From: Pseudoalteromonas carrageenovora IAM 12662 | GTDB taxonomy: Bacteria > Pseudomonadota > Gammaproteobacteria > Enterobacterales > Alteromonadaceae | Length of the DNA: 64,000 nucleotides | Assembly: GCF_900239935.1 (NCBI RefSeq) | Contig: NZ_LT965928.1 | Location: 1,964,975 to 2,028,974, forward strand | Reading direction: 5' to 3' | Shown here: in pieces, positions 10,301 through 19,602 of the stretch | How the letters are laid out: the number at the start of each line of letters is the position of its first letter | Numbering within the stretch: position 1 is the stretch's first letter | Notes under the pieces: model-generated | Databases searched by the model: none | Told to the model about the DNA's origin: nothing | What the model saw: the letters and a program-made list of their open reading frames with translations, nothing else | Made by a program: the position numbers and the translations under genes

Positions 10301-12204
10301 CGAAAACGTGCTGAAATTTTATCAAAGTCAGCCATCCCTTTGCTATCGATTAGCATCGAGAAGTCCATGATCCAATTAATACGCCCATCGCTTGTTTTAA
10401 CTGAATACGGCGTTTCGCCAACAACGCGTAAGCCAAAGTTTTCAAGCATTGGCATAACATCAGATAAATGAATTGGCTCATCTTTATGAAATAAGCTCAA
10501 ACGTACAATATTGCTGTTAGCTTCTTCTTGTGGACGGTAAAACAGCATTTCTAACTTGTTTTCGTCACTAAGTAATTCTAACTTTTCAATATCTACAACC
10601 GCAGCACTTGGCAATACTTCATCTTTATATGAGCGTGCAAATGCATTGCAGTATTTACGGTTTAAATCGTTACCGCGTGCTTCGCCTGCAGATTCTAATA
10701 GTGCAGATTGTAGTTTGTCTTCCCACGTTCGCGCAGCTTCTACTAAATTGTTTTCGATGTCTTTCACGTTATATTCGATATTGTTGTCGGTCACACGAAC
10801 GGTGTAATGAGTACGCGCAAGTGTTGACTCAGAGAAATAAGTAGTAAATTCGACTTTATCGTCAGAATTAAATGCATTAGCTAAAATATCTTGGGTTTCA
10901 CGACGCAGAGCGGTGTTATAACGCTCACGCGGAACGTAAACCATACAAGATAAGAAACGGCCATATGCATCTTTACGTACAAATAAGCGACACATGTCAC
11001 GCTCTTGTACTTGTAAAACGCCCATAGCAACTTCTAAAAGTTCGCTTTCGCGTGCTTGAACTAGTTCGTCCCGTGGGTAGGTTTCTAAAATATTTAATAC
11101 CGCTTTATAAGCATGAGTGCCTTTAGCAAAGTCACACATATCCATAATACGATTAATTTTACTTTTTAATACAGGTACATCAGCTGCACTGTTATTGTAA
11201 AAACTTGAAGAGAACAAACCAATAAAGCGGTCTTCGCCAATAACATTCCCTTCATCGTCAAAACGTTTAATACCTACGTAGTCGATGTAAGCCGGGCGAT
11301 GCACGCGAGAAACGGAGTTAGTTTTTGTTAGAATAAGTAAATTGCTACTACGAGCTTCTTGACGAGCGACTTCAGGTAACTCTGATAATAAACGTGAATG
11401 CTCTTCTGTAGAGTTTTTCATCAAGCCTAGGCTTGTGTCCATTTTACCTTTTAATTGGTAATCACCTTGAACTGGGCATAATTCATATTCACGGTAGCCC
11501 ATTAGCGTAAAGTTATCTTTAGCTAACCAGTCTAAAAACTCTGTTGTTTCTGATATTTCGTGTTTGCTTTTTTTGTGATGACGTTTAGGTAACTCTTTAA
11601 TTACCGAAACTAACTTTTTACGAATTGGCTGCCAATCATCTACAGCAATAGAGACATCAACTAATACAGACTCAAGTTCTTTTTTGAAAGACTCAATCAC
11701 AGATGTATCTGTTTGACGGTCAATTTCAATGAAGAAAACAGTTTTGGTTGATGTTGATTCTTGTTCTGCTTTTAAATTTGATAAGCCAGAGATTTTTGCA
11801 TCACTATCGCGTTGAATTTTTAATGGGCAGTGAAGTAATAAGTGAGAGGCAATATTTTCGCGCGTCATGGCCATACGCACTGAGTCTACTAAAAATGGCA
11901 TGTCTTTCGTAATTATCTCTACGATAGTGTGTGACGACTGCCAGCCGTCTTTTGCCACTTCAGGATTAAAAACGCGAATAAAAGCGTCATCAGTGGTATT
12001 TTTTTCTAGCGAATTCCAAAGGCTTAGTGCTGCGCCATAAAGGTCACTATCGTTGCGGTGTGCCAAATCCTCTTTAGACATATTGCTGTACAAGGCTTTG
12101 GCGAATTTTTCAACGAGTAACACATTATCAGCGTGAACTTTTTTCTGGATAAGCTTACAGACATTATCTAAGATAACCGAGGCTTGGCCTTCATTTCGTG
12201 TCAT
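7363..12204 (-). CDS. gdhB: NAD-specific glutamate dehydrogenase, giant (about 180 kDa) class
   Basis: At 1613 residues this has the size of the L-180 class of NAD-GDH, which deaminates glutamate to 2-oxoglutarate and ammonium and is usually catabolic. The long N-terminal part (about 1-700) is the regulatory region with ACT-like and helical segments. The catalytic core follows, with [35 protein letters not shown] (substrate lysine region), [15 protein letters not shown], and the nucleotide-binding [15 protein letters not shown] and [16 protein letters not shown] segments. The helical C-terminal region ends at 1613. It is monocistronic, with a strong terminator behind it. The pyrD neighbour is common in Alteromonadales. 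No motif appears damaged. Confidence 0.95.
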   Translation of the reverse strand: [1613 protein letters not shown]

Positions 12205-12372
12205 TGTATGTTCCTTAATCTATTGCTGCTAAAAAGCAGAATATTTGTACAGCGATTTATTAGTGTGGAGTCAGTTAAATTCTAACCCTTTTACAGCTAA
12301 TAAACAGCCTTTTCGATGAAAACATTTTAAGCATTTCAGCTATTTGGTCATCTATTCACAAATTATAGATAT

Positions 12373-12394
12373 AAATGGCCTATACAGGCCATTT
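12373..12394 (-). terminator. probable terminator after the MMPL pump gene
   Basis: Perfect 9-bp inverted repeat AAATGGCCT / AGGCCATTT with a 4-base loop, 20 bases beyond the stop of the pump gene. The following minus-strand bases are only moderately T-rich, so efficiency is uncertain. Confidence 0.6.
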
Positions 12395-12413
12395 AGGAGC
12401 AAAATTATTCACA

Positions 12414-14735
12414 TTATTTTTTCTGGTCAGTCCAGAGCAAGCTACCAATTGCAGGTAATAACAGCACTGCACCTAACATATTCACTAAAAACATGAAGGT
12501 TAACAGTATGCCCATATCAACTTGGAATTTAAGATCTGAGAAAATCCAAGTACTCACACCAATAGCAAGTGTGATCCCCGTAAAGAGTACTGCACTGCCT
12601 CGCTCTACAAGTGCATTTCGATAAGCGACACTAAGCGGTACATTTTGCTTAAGCTGCCCCATCATCGACGACAATATATAAATACCGTAATCAACACCAA
12701 TACCAACGCCTAGTGCAATTACTGGCAATGTAGATACTGTTAAACCAATTTCTAACTGCACCATTAAAGCTTGTGCAAGGGTTGATACAATATAAAGTGG
12801 CAGAACAACTGCTATCGTTGCTTTTACACTTTTAAAACTCAGTAAACACAAAATGATTACAGCGCCATACACATAAAGCATCATAGGGATTTGCGCCGCT
12901 GATACTGACTCATTTGTTGCCGCCATAACACCTACAGGGCCTGAAGCTAATCTAAAGGCTAATTTGTCTGTACCCTCTTCTTGTGCAAATTGCTTAACGC
13001 TTTGAATTACCGTATCGATTGTTTGTGCTTTGTGATCATCTAAAAATATAATCACTGGCATAACAGAGCAATCACCATTTAAAAGCCCGGTACTGGTTTC
13101 TACACGCGCTGTTGATTGAACTAAGCTTGCAGAATTACGTGGTAGGCTTTGCCATTTTAAATTCCCTTCGTTATAACCTGCGTTAACAGATTGCGCTACA
13201 GAGCTTAAGCTCACAGCAGATTGCACCCCAGTTACATTTTCAACTTTATATTGAAAACGACTAATACGCTGCATAACATCGTGTTCAGTACATGCAGCAG
13301 GATATGCTTCTACAATTACCTTTAAGATATCAGACGAGATAGTATATTTATCAGATATTAAGAATGTATCTTGATTATAGCGCGCATCTTGATGCAGAGA
13401 TGGCGCCCCTGCGTGTAAATCACCAATACGCATCTTATCTGCCTGCCAATAACCCAAAGCAAACAATACAAGCGTAAATCCAATAATCATTTTAGCTATT
13501 TTAGGATCGGTTGCTTTAACTAAAACGTCTCTAATTTTATCTAGCATATTTGGTTTTTCGGCATCGCCCGATTGAATATGGACGCTGTTTTCAAAATTCA
13601 TATATGAAGCCCATACAGGCAGCAAGATTAAATTAGTAAAAATAATTACAGCAACACCTAAGCTTGCTGTTATCGCCAGCTCGCGAATAATACCAATATC
13701 AATGGTAAGTAACGTTAAAAAGCCAACTGTGTCTGAAAGTAGTGCGATACCACCCGGTACTAGTAAAGCTCTAAAGCTTGATTGACAGCAAATACGTGTA
13801 GTTTTTCCTTCACCCACTTTTTTGCCAATCGCATTTATCATCTGCACGCCATGGCTCACACCTATGGCAAATACTAAAAACGGGACCAAAATAGACATTG
13901 GGTCTAGTCCAAACCCTAAGCTAGAAAGCAATCCTAACTGCCACACTACGGCAATAATTGAACACGCTATAGGTAAAATAGTCAGCTTTAAGCTACCGCA
14001 AAATAACCAAACCATAATAAAGGTAAAAGCAATCGCAATTGCAAAAAATAAGACAACCCCTTTTGCACCCTCAGCAATATCGCCGGCCATTTTTGCAAAA
14101 CCAATAATATGAATACTCACTTTATCAGTGCTTAACGGCTCTCGTAAGTCGGTTTCAAGTTTTTGAGCAAACGCTAAGGTATCAAGTTTTTGCTGAGTCT
14201 GCGGATCAGTTTCGAGTAATTGAGCGCTCACCATGGCACAAGAGTAGTCACTTGCAATCATGCGTCCTACTACTTTAGCTTTTTCGATGTTCTCTTTAAC
14301 AACACCTAAACCACGTGCATCAGCTTTAAAGTTTGCAGGAATAATTGGGCCGCCAGCAAAACCATCCTCTACCACTTCAACAAAACGAGCACTTGGAGAA
14401 AATATAGAGTTTACTAATGGACGGTTAACACCAGGAATGAAATAAAGTTGATCGTGTACTGCTTTTAATTGAGTAAAAAACTCAGGGTTAAAAATATTAC
14501 CGCTGTCGTCACATACCGAAATTAAAATACTATTAGCGCCGCCAAACTGTTTTTCGTGTTTGGTATACACTTTCATATAATCGTGATTTAACGGGATGTT
14601 TTTATTAAATGACGCATCAAGTTGAATCTGAGTTGCTTTAAATGCAAGCAAACACGTTATAAGTGCAAAACTTATAAGCATAATTAAGCGATGTCTAAAA
14701 ATCGCCTTTTCAATAAAATCGAGTAACTTATGCAT
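12414..14735 (-). CDS. MMPL/RND-superfamily inner-membrane transporter
   Basis: A 773-residue polytopic protein. There is one TM helix near the N-terminus (LIMLISFALITCLL), a periplasmic domain of about 200 residues, a block of five TMs from about 225 (FFAIAIAFTFIMVWLFCG onward, with GVSHGVQMINAIG), a second periplasmic domain and a second TM block (GVGIGVDYGIYIL, FTGITLAIGVSTW). The halves mirror each other as in MMPL/HpnN-type RND proteins. No membrane-fusion protein is encoded nearby. It shares one base with the YCF48 gene upstream (stop/start overlap at 14735), so translation is coupled. With the DUF1302 and DUF1329 genes it probably moves a hydrophobic substrate through the envelope, an inference from family and context. 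Confidence 0.85.
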   Translation of the reverse strand: MHKLLDFIEKAIFRHRLIMLISFALITCLLAFKATQIQLDASFNKNIPLNHDYMKVYTKHEKQFGGANSILISVCDDSGNIFNPEFFTQLKAVHDQLYFIPGVNRPLVNSIFSPSARFVEVVEDGFAGGPIIPANFKADARGLGVVKENIEKAKVVGRMIASDYSCAMVSAQLLETDPQTQQKLDTLAFAQKLETDLREPLSTDKVSIHIIGFAKMAGDIAEGAKGVVLFFAIAIAFTFIMVWLFCGSLKLTILPIACSIIAVVWQLGLLSSLGFGLDPMSILVPFLVFAIGVSHGVQMINAIGKKVGEGKTTRICCQSSFRALLVPGGIALLSDTVGFLTLLTIDIGIIRELAITASLGVAVIIFTNLILLPVWASYMNFENSVHIQSGDAEKPNMLDKIRDVLVKATDPKIAKMIIGFTLVLFALGYWQADKMRIGDLHAGAPSLHQDARYNQDTFLISDKYTISSDILKVIVEAYPAACTEHDVMQRISRFQYKVENVTGVQSAVSLSSVAQSVNAGYNEGNLKWQSLPRNSASLVQSTARVETSTGLLNGDCSVMPVIIFLDDHKAQTIDTVIQSVKQFAQEEGTDKLAFRLASGPVGVMAATNESVSAAQIPMMLYVYGAVIILCLLSFKSVKATIAVVLPLYIVSTLAQALMVQLEIGLTVSTLPVIALGVGIGVDYGIYILSSMMGQLKQNVPLSVAYRNALVERGSAVLFTGITLAIGVSTWIFSDLKFQVDMGILLTFMFLVNMLGAVLLLPAIGSLLWTDQKK

Positions 14736-15730
14736 TAAGGGGTTAACTCCTTCACTTTAATGCCGTCTTCAGTCGCCATAATTAGTTTATTATTTAAAAT
14801 TGTGCCATCAAGAATGGCTTTACCGTCGGCGAGTTGTTCATGCGTTAATAATCCATCCTGTAGATGAAAAATAACACCACTGTTAGCTAGCATCAGCCAT
14901 TGTTTATTATTGTAATTAATAATGCTGTTGATGGTGGCTGTTTTAATATTTTCGAAATGCTGCCATTGCTGTTCATTATTTTGCTTAACAAAAACATTAC
15001 CACGAAGTCCTGCTACAATTTCTTGTTCGCTATCAGAGGCAAGCGCAAAAAATGAACCTGGGTATATTTCTTCAAGTCGAACCCAGGTTTGCCCATTATC
15101 GGTGCTTGTAGCCATTAAACCCATTTCACCAACGAGCATTAAACCATTATCTGTTTTTTCTATACGGTTAAAATGAGGTAAAATAGAGGCAGTTTCAGCT
15201 TCATAGCCTTCAGGGTCAGTTTCTTTTAAATCGTTGAGATAGTCTCTATCTTCACTAAATAATAGCGAGTCTAAAAAGCGTTTTTGCCAATGCTTTCCAC
15301 CATCACTAGTATGATAAAACATGCCGTATGCGCCGACTGCAAAACCGTTTAAATCATCTTCAAATAAAATATCGAGGCAAGGTTTGTCTAATTCAGGTTT
15401 AACTTGTTGTAACTGCCAGTTATTACCGCCATCAGTCGTATTAATAATTGTAGCGTCGTGCCCACAAGCCCAACCCTTTTTTTCACTGCTAAAATCAACA
15501 GCTGTTAATAGCACTTGAGTTGGTACAAGTTCAGCTTGTTGCCACTTATCGCCTGATAGGCTCTTTATTACTGTGCCATGTTTACCAACTGCAATTAAGC
15601 CATTACCTGTATCTGTAATATCAGTTAATAGCGTCTTATCTGCATTAATTGCACTGATTGCATTTTGAGGAGCTTCTTGTGCAACACTCGCACCGCTTAT
15701 AATCAGGCTGGCATATACCAAATACTTCAT
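14735..15730 (-). CDS. YCF48/BNR-type beta-propeller, secreted
   Basis: A 331-residue protein starting with MKYLVYASLIISGASVAQ, a signal peptide. The body carries propeller blades of the YCF48/BNR (photosystem II stability factor-like) type: KGWACGHDATIINTTDGGNNW, GFAVGAYGMFYHTSDGGKHW and GLMATSTDNGQTW, with G-x-x-x-T/S-x-D-x-G-x-x-W repeats. In E. coli-independent lineages this protein is typically encoded beside MMPL pumps and DUF1302/DUF1329 genes, as here. It is likely a periplasmic partner of the pump. The stop overlaps the pump start by one base. It is separated from the DUF1329 gene by 132 bases that contain a terminator-like hairpin. Confidence 0.8.
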   Translation of the reverse strand: MKYLVYASLIISGASVAQEAPQNAISAINADKTLLTDITDTGNGLIAVGKHGTVIKSLSGDKWQQAELVPTQVLLTAVDFSSEKKGWACGHDATIINTTDGGNNWQLQQVKPELDKPCLDILFEDDLNGFAVGAYGMFYHTSDGGKHWQKRFLDSLLFSEDRDYLNDLKETDPEGYEAETASILPHFNRIEKTDNGLMLVGEMGLMATSTDNGQTWVRLEEIYPGSFFALASDSEQEIVAGLRGNVFVKQNNEQQWQHFENIKTATINSIINYNNKQWLMLANSGVIFHLQDGLLTHEQLADGKAILDGTILNNKLIMATEDGIKVKELTP

Positions 15731-15827
15731 AAATTTTAATCGCCTTGAACGAGATAATTGTTTGTCTTTATATACTGAGGAAAACGTTGCGCGATTTGAT
15801 ATTAGACAAACGCGATGTGAAAGGAAA

Positions 15828-15853
15828 AGGCACTTAACTAAAGTTAAGTGCCT
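15828..15853 (-). terminator. terminator (or attenuator) between DUF1329 and YCF48 genes
   Basis: A 12-bp perfect inverted repeat, AGGCACTTAACT / AGTTAAGTGCCT, with a 2-base spacer begins 10 bases after the DUF1329 stop. The minus-strand continuation is TTTTCCTTT. It splits an otherwise continuous functional cluster, so either YCF48-pump has its own promoter or expression depends on read-through. Confidence 0.7.
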
Positions 15854-15862
15854 AATTTATTA

Positions 15863-17227
15863 CTATCTTCCAGCGCGACGTAGAGCGCTTGATGTAAATT
15901 CGTTATCATTAAACGACTGTGAAAAATCGTACATTTTTTCTTGGTTATCTAAACCAATCGCTAAATAACGACGAGAATTCAAATCGTGATAAACTTCAAG
16001 CGTACTCCACTGTGTAGGTACTTCGTAATAGTTAAGACCATAAGCCATAGCTACACGATAAAGTTGGTCGCGGTTATCATAAATATCCGTAACCTGTACT
16101 TGCCAGCTATCTTCATCAATATAAAATACACGTTTTTTGTATATATGGCGCGTATCATCTTTTAAGTTTGCTTCTACAACCCATACACGATGTTTTTCGT
16201 AACGTGTATGTTCTGGGTTGATATGACCTGGTTTTAAGATGTCATCATACTCAAGCTTGTCGCTGTGAAGTTTATAGCTGTTATACGGAATATATAACTC
16301 TTGCTTACCTTTTAACGTCCAGTTGTAACGATTTGGAGAACCGTTAAACATATCAAAGTCATCAGTTGTACGTAAGCTATCAGCCGCTGTACCTGGTGCA
16401 TCATAAGCTACGTTAGGTGCACGGCGCACGCGACGCTGGCCTGAGTTATAAGTCCATGCTTGACGAGGTGTTAAAATTTGGTCCATTGTTTCATGAACTA
16501 ATAATGCGGTACCCGCTAAACGCGCAGGCTCTGTAACGCTTTGTTTAAATTTAAACAAAATGTTTGAGTCTTGAAGCTCTGCAGGTGTTGCACTTGGATC
16601 AGAGTATTTAACTAATAACTGCTCATCAAAACCTACATAGTTGTAAGAGCCTGATGCTGTTGGCGCCGCTTGACCGCCAAAGCGTTCAATTGACTGCCCA
16701 CGATAACGCAATAAATGATTCCAAATTGCTTCTAAACCCGTTTTAGGAATTGGAAAAGGAATACCTATTGCAGTATTTTTAATCCCATTCCCACCTTCAA
16801 CTAATTCAGCAGTAGCAGCAAACTTTTTAGTTGCATCATATACAAATTGAGGGTATGACGCAGAACGGCGAGTTTCATACACAGGCATTTTAAATGTATC
16901 TGGGTATGCTTCAACTAATGCAATTTGACCTGGGCTCAAGTTAGCTTTGTACTTATCGATATTTGTTTTATCAATAGTAAAAAGTACTTTGTCTGCAGTA
17001 TATGGGTCTAGATGATGCATGCCAGGCTCATAGCCTTTTGGTGCAGTTGTAATTCCGTTGTTCCAAGCTGGAATAGAGCCATCTGCATTAGCTGCTTTTT
17101 CAGCACCCAATGGGGTTAAGTCTTGTCCTAAACGAGCAACTTCGTCAGCGCTCATTTTTGCCAATGCGGCACTGCTTGCAAATAAGCTACAAAATGCAGT
17201 AGCGATGAGGGTAGGTTTTTTAATCAT
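15863..17227 (-). CDS. DUF1329 family protein (outer-membrane lipoprotein-sorting-like)
   Basis: A 454-residue secreted protein. The signal peptide MIKKPTLIATAFCSLFASSAALA is followed by MSADEVARLGQDLTPLGAEKA and NADGSIPAWNNGI, the characteristic DUF1329 N-terminus. Family annotation often reads outer membrane lipoprotein-sorting protein because the fold is LolB-like, with a barrel that can hold lipid. The C-terminal half has YELPYNSYKL-like and EKHRVWVVEANL segments typical of the family. It lies 13 bases behind the DUF1302 gene, so the two are co-transcribed. The ATG has the short RBS GGGG upstream. The exact cargo is unknown. Confidence 0.85.
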   Translation of the reverse strand: MIKKPTLIATAFCSLFASSAALAKMSADEVARLGQDLTPLGAEKAANADGSIPAWNNGITTAPKGYEPGMHHLDPYTADKVLFTIDKTNIDKYKANLSPGQIALVEAYPDTFKMPVYETRRSASYPQFVYDATKKFAATAELVEGGNGIKNTAIGIPFPIPKTGLEAIWNHLLRYRGQSIERFGGQAAPTASGSYNYVGFDEQLLVKYSDPSATPAELQDSNILFKFKQSVTEPARLAGTALLVHETMDQILTPRQAWTYNSGQRRVRRAPNVAYDAPGTAADSLRTTDDFDMFNGSPNRYNWTLKGKQELYIPYNSYKLHSDKLEYDDILKPGHINPEHTRYEKHRVWVVEANLKDDTRHIYKKRVFYIDEDSWQVQVTDIYDNRDQLYRVAMAYGLNYYEVPTQWSTLEVYHDLNSRRYLAIGLDNQEKMYDFSQSFNDNEFTSSALRRAGR

Positions 17228-17240
17228 AGTAATGTTACCC

Positions 17241-19340
17241 CTAGATTGAATATTTTAAGTTAAAAGAAACGTAATCGCGGTCTGAGAAGGTATTAATACC
17301 ACCGCCACCCCAAAATGAGTTATAGCTTACATCTAATGACCAAGCATTTTGGTAGTTAAAGTTCATAGTAGCGCCTAAAGATTTACGATCTTCGATAAAT
17401 AAGAACATAGGATCTGGCGTATTACCATTTACGTCATGAGAAAATACAAAACGTGGAGAGAAGTTAATACCGTTGTAAAGGTTAAAATAATCACCTTTAG
17501 CAATAAGTCGGTAACCCCAAGATGATGCTGTTGCAAATGACTTTTGCTCTGCACCGTTTGAAAGGCCCAGTTGTAACGTAGAGTAATCAGTTGTTCCTGG
17601 GCCTGTAATAACACCACTTCGACCGGTACCTGACACATTTAGACGCATTTCGTCGTAGCCTGGCATATCGTGAATTTTAACTGCACCCACTTCACCAACT
17701 ACAGCCCAGCTATCAGCACCTAGTGAAGGGCCAAATAAATGTGTTGCCGTAAACTGAATTTGCGATGTATCGCGTTCAATATAACCTTTAGCAACTTCGC
17801 CTGCAGCAACAGAACTTACCGCATCGCCTATACTCATTTGCGAAATACCCGCAAAATCAGGACGAATACCAGCAACAGCCAATTGCTCAGGCATAGCAGT
17901 GTAAAGAAGCTCTACGTCATCAATTTGTAGAGGTTCATCTTGCCTAAATGCAAACTCACCTGCAAAAGCTGTTTCACCAATTGTCGTATTAAAGCTTAAA
18001 CCATAAAGCTTGATGTCTTCTGGGTATTCATTTTCAGCTTTAGAAAACGCAGTTAAATCAGCTACATTATCTGAGGTGATTTCTGTAGTCATGATCATCG
18101 CTAAATCTTGCGCAATAGATGCATTGGAAAAGTTTGATACACGACCTGAAATCAGAGGACGACGACTGTGGTAATTTACATGATAAAGTGCAATTTCTGT
18201 ATCGTTCCACTCAGGTAAAAACATACCTAAACGTAAACCATATTGACCACCATCATCAGGCTCAGATTTACCATTATCGCCTTTACCTTTAAGCGCAACT
18301 TTCGTTGGGTACGATAGGTACATGCTTGCAAGTAATGCTTGGCCTTGTGCACTTGCAGGATCAATACCCTGCGCCGCAGCTGCCATTGCAAAATCAGACG
18401 TTAAGTTATTTAAGCTATCCGTTAAAAAAGCAACGTCAATATCTGGGTTTGAAGTAAAACCAAGTTGAACATTTTGTTGATAACCATTTTCTGCTGCAAA
18501 GTCATTTGTAGAAAAGTACGTACCCGCTGCAGGGAGGCGAGTTTCATGCCACTGGTACTGGTAAAAACCTTCAAGTGTAATATTTTCGGTAATACCAAGT
18601 GAGGCCCAAAGCATGCCTACCGGAATAAATGCTTCTTTAAGCTCAGCACCTGGGGCTTTTAAACGATCTATATCAACAGGGTTTACGTTAATACCATGAG
18701 ATATAAGTGTGCTTTCACCCCAGTTAACTACTTGTTGACCTAAGCGAATTGATAATGGGTTATTCCCGTCGTTTAAATCAAAATTAGCCCAAACGTATGC
18801 ATCTAGTAAACGGATATCTGCACAGCTTTGCTCTTTTGTATCTTTATCGTCACACGGGTCAACACCTTCACCAGAAGTTGGGTTTGAATAAGCGCGATCA
18901 CCATCCATCAACTCAAAATCATAAAAGTACATAAAACGTGTGAACAAACCGTAATTATCTTTAGTTATTGAAAGGTCGTGTGTTCCTTTTAATAATTTTG
19001 AGAATGAATCACCGCTATCAAAGTTTAAGTTACCAGCATCACCGTTGTTAGAATAAGAGCCTGGTTGGGCCCAAACGTCTTGTGATGAATATATAGTGTT
19101 ATTTAGTGCTGGGTTGTAACCTGACCAGTCAAATGCTGGATTGTTACTTTTACCAATAAGACTGAAGTCTCTATCTTCAACACGGATACTTTGGCCATAT
19201 GAAAAGGTTGAATCGAAGGTGATATCAAAACCTCCAGCTTCAAACGTTGCAGCGTGTGAACTTGCTGCTGATAAACCTAAGCTAGCGGCTGCTAAACCTA
19301 TAGCGATTTTGTTTTTAACAAAAAGCGATCTTCTTATCAT
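17241..19340 (-). CDS. DUF1302 family outer-membrane protein
   Basis: The chosen ATG at 19340 gives 699 residues starting MIRRSLFVKNKIAIGLAAAS, a signal peptide with a cleavage region SSHAATFEAGG. An AGGGGGG ribosome site stands about 8 bases upstream, so the longer open frame to 19442 is not used. DUF1302 hallmarks are FEAGGFDITFDSTFSYGQS, DGNNPLSIRLGQQVVNWGES and GLRLGMFLPEWNDTEIALYHVNYHSRRP. Alternating hydrophobic strands and a terminal YVSFNLKYSI (aromatic/hydrophobic end of a beta-signal) suggest an outer-membrane barrel. First gene of the transport module. An upstream palindromic stretch with GACGT / ACGTC half-sites may be an operator. Confidence 0.85.
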   Translation of the reverse strand: MIRRSLFVKNKIAIGLAAASLGLSAASSHAATFEAGGFDITFDSTFSYGQSIRVEDRDFSLIGKSNNPAFDWSGYNPALNNTIYSSQDVWAQPGSYSNNGDAGNLNFDSGDSFSKLLKGTHDLSITKDNYGLFTRFMYFYDFELMDGDRAYSNPTSGEGVDPCDDKDTKEQSCADIRLLDAYVWANFDLNDGNNPLSIRLGQQVVNWGESTLISHGINVNPVDIDRLKAPGAELKEAFIPVGMLWASLGITENITLEGFYQYQWHETRLPAAGTYFSTNDFAAENGYQQNVQLGFTSNPDIDVAFLTDSLNNLTSDFAMAAAAQGIDPASAQGQALLASMYLSYPTKVALKGKGDNGKSEPDDGGQYGLRLGMFLPEWNDTEIALYHVNYHSRRPLISGRVSNFSNASIAQDLAMIMTTEITSDNVADLTAFSKAENEYPEDIKLYGLSFNTTIGETAFAGEFAFRQDEPLQIDDVELLYTAMPEQLAVAGIRPDFAGISQMSIGDAVSSVAAGEVAKGYIERDTSQIQFTATHLFGPSLGADSWAVVGEVGAVKIHDMPGYDEMRLNVSGTGRSGVITGPGTTDYSTLQLGLSNGAEQKSFATASSWGYRLIAKGDYFNLYNGINFSPRFVFSHDVNGNTPDPMFLFIEDRKSLGATMNFNYQNAWSLDVSYNSFWGGGGINTFSDRDYVSFNLKYSI

Positions 19341-19577
19341 TGTGGTTCCCCCCTGTCGCGGGTCATTTTGTGTGATCAAGTTATTGTTTTTAGTGTAATC
19401 GTAACGATAGAAGCGAATTAAACAAATTACAAATGGTCGCATTCAATCAGTTATTTATATTTCTTAGCTGACGTTTACGTATTGGTAAGACGTCATACCA
19501 GATAATTTATACACGTAAATTAACAATAGAACAAATTGAAATTAACAAAAAGATAATATTTTTATTGTTTTATAACA

Positions 19578-19602
19578 TAAAAACCGAGTGTTAGGCCACT
19601 CG
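19578..19602 (-). terminator. terminator overlapping the DUF2835 stop codon
   Basis: Stem CGAGTG / CACTCG with a 6-base loop spans the DUF2835 stop (19591-19593). On the minus strand it runs into GGTTTTTA. The last codons of the gene therefore form part of the terminator of the pepN-DUF2835 transcript. Confidence 0.75.
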
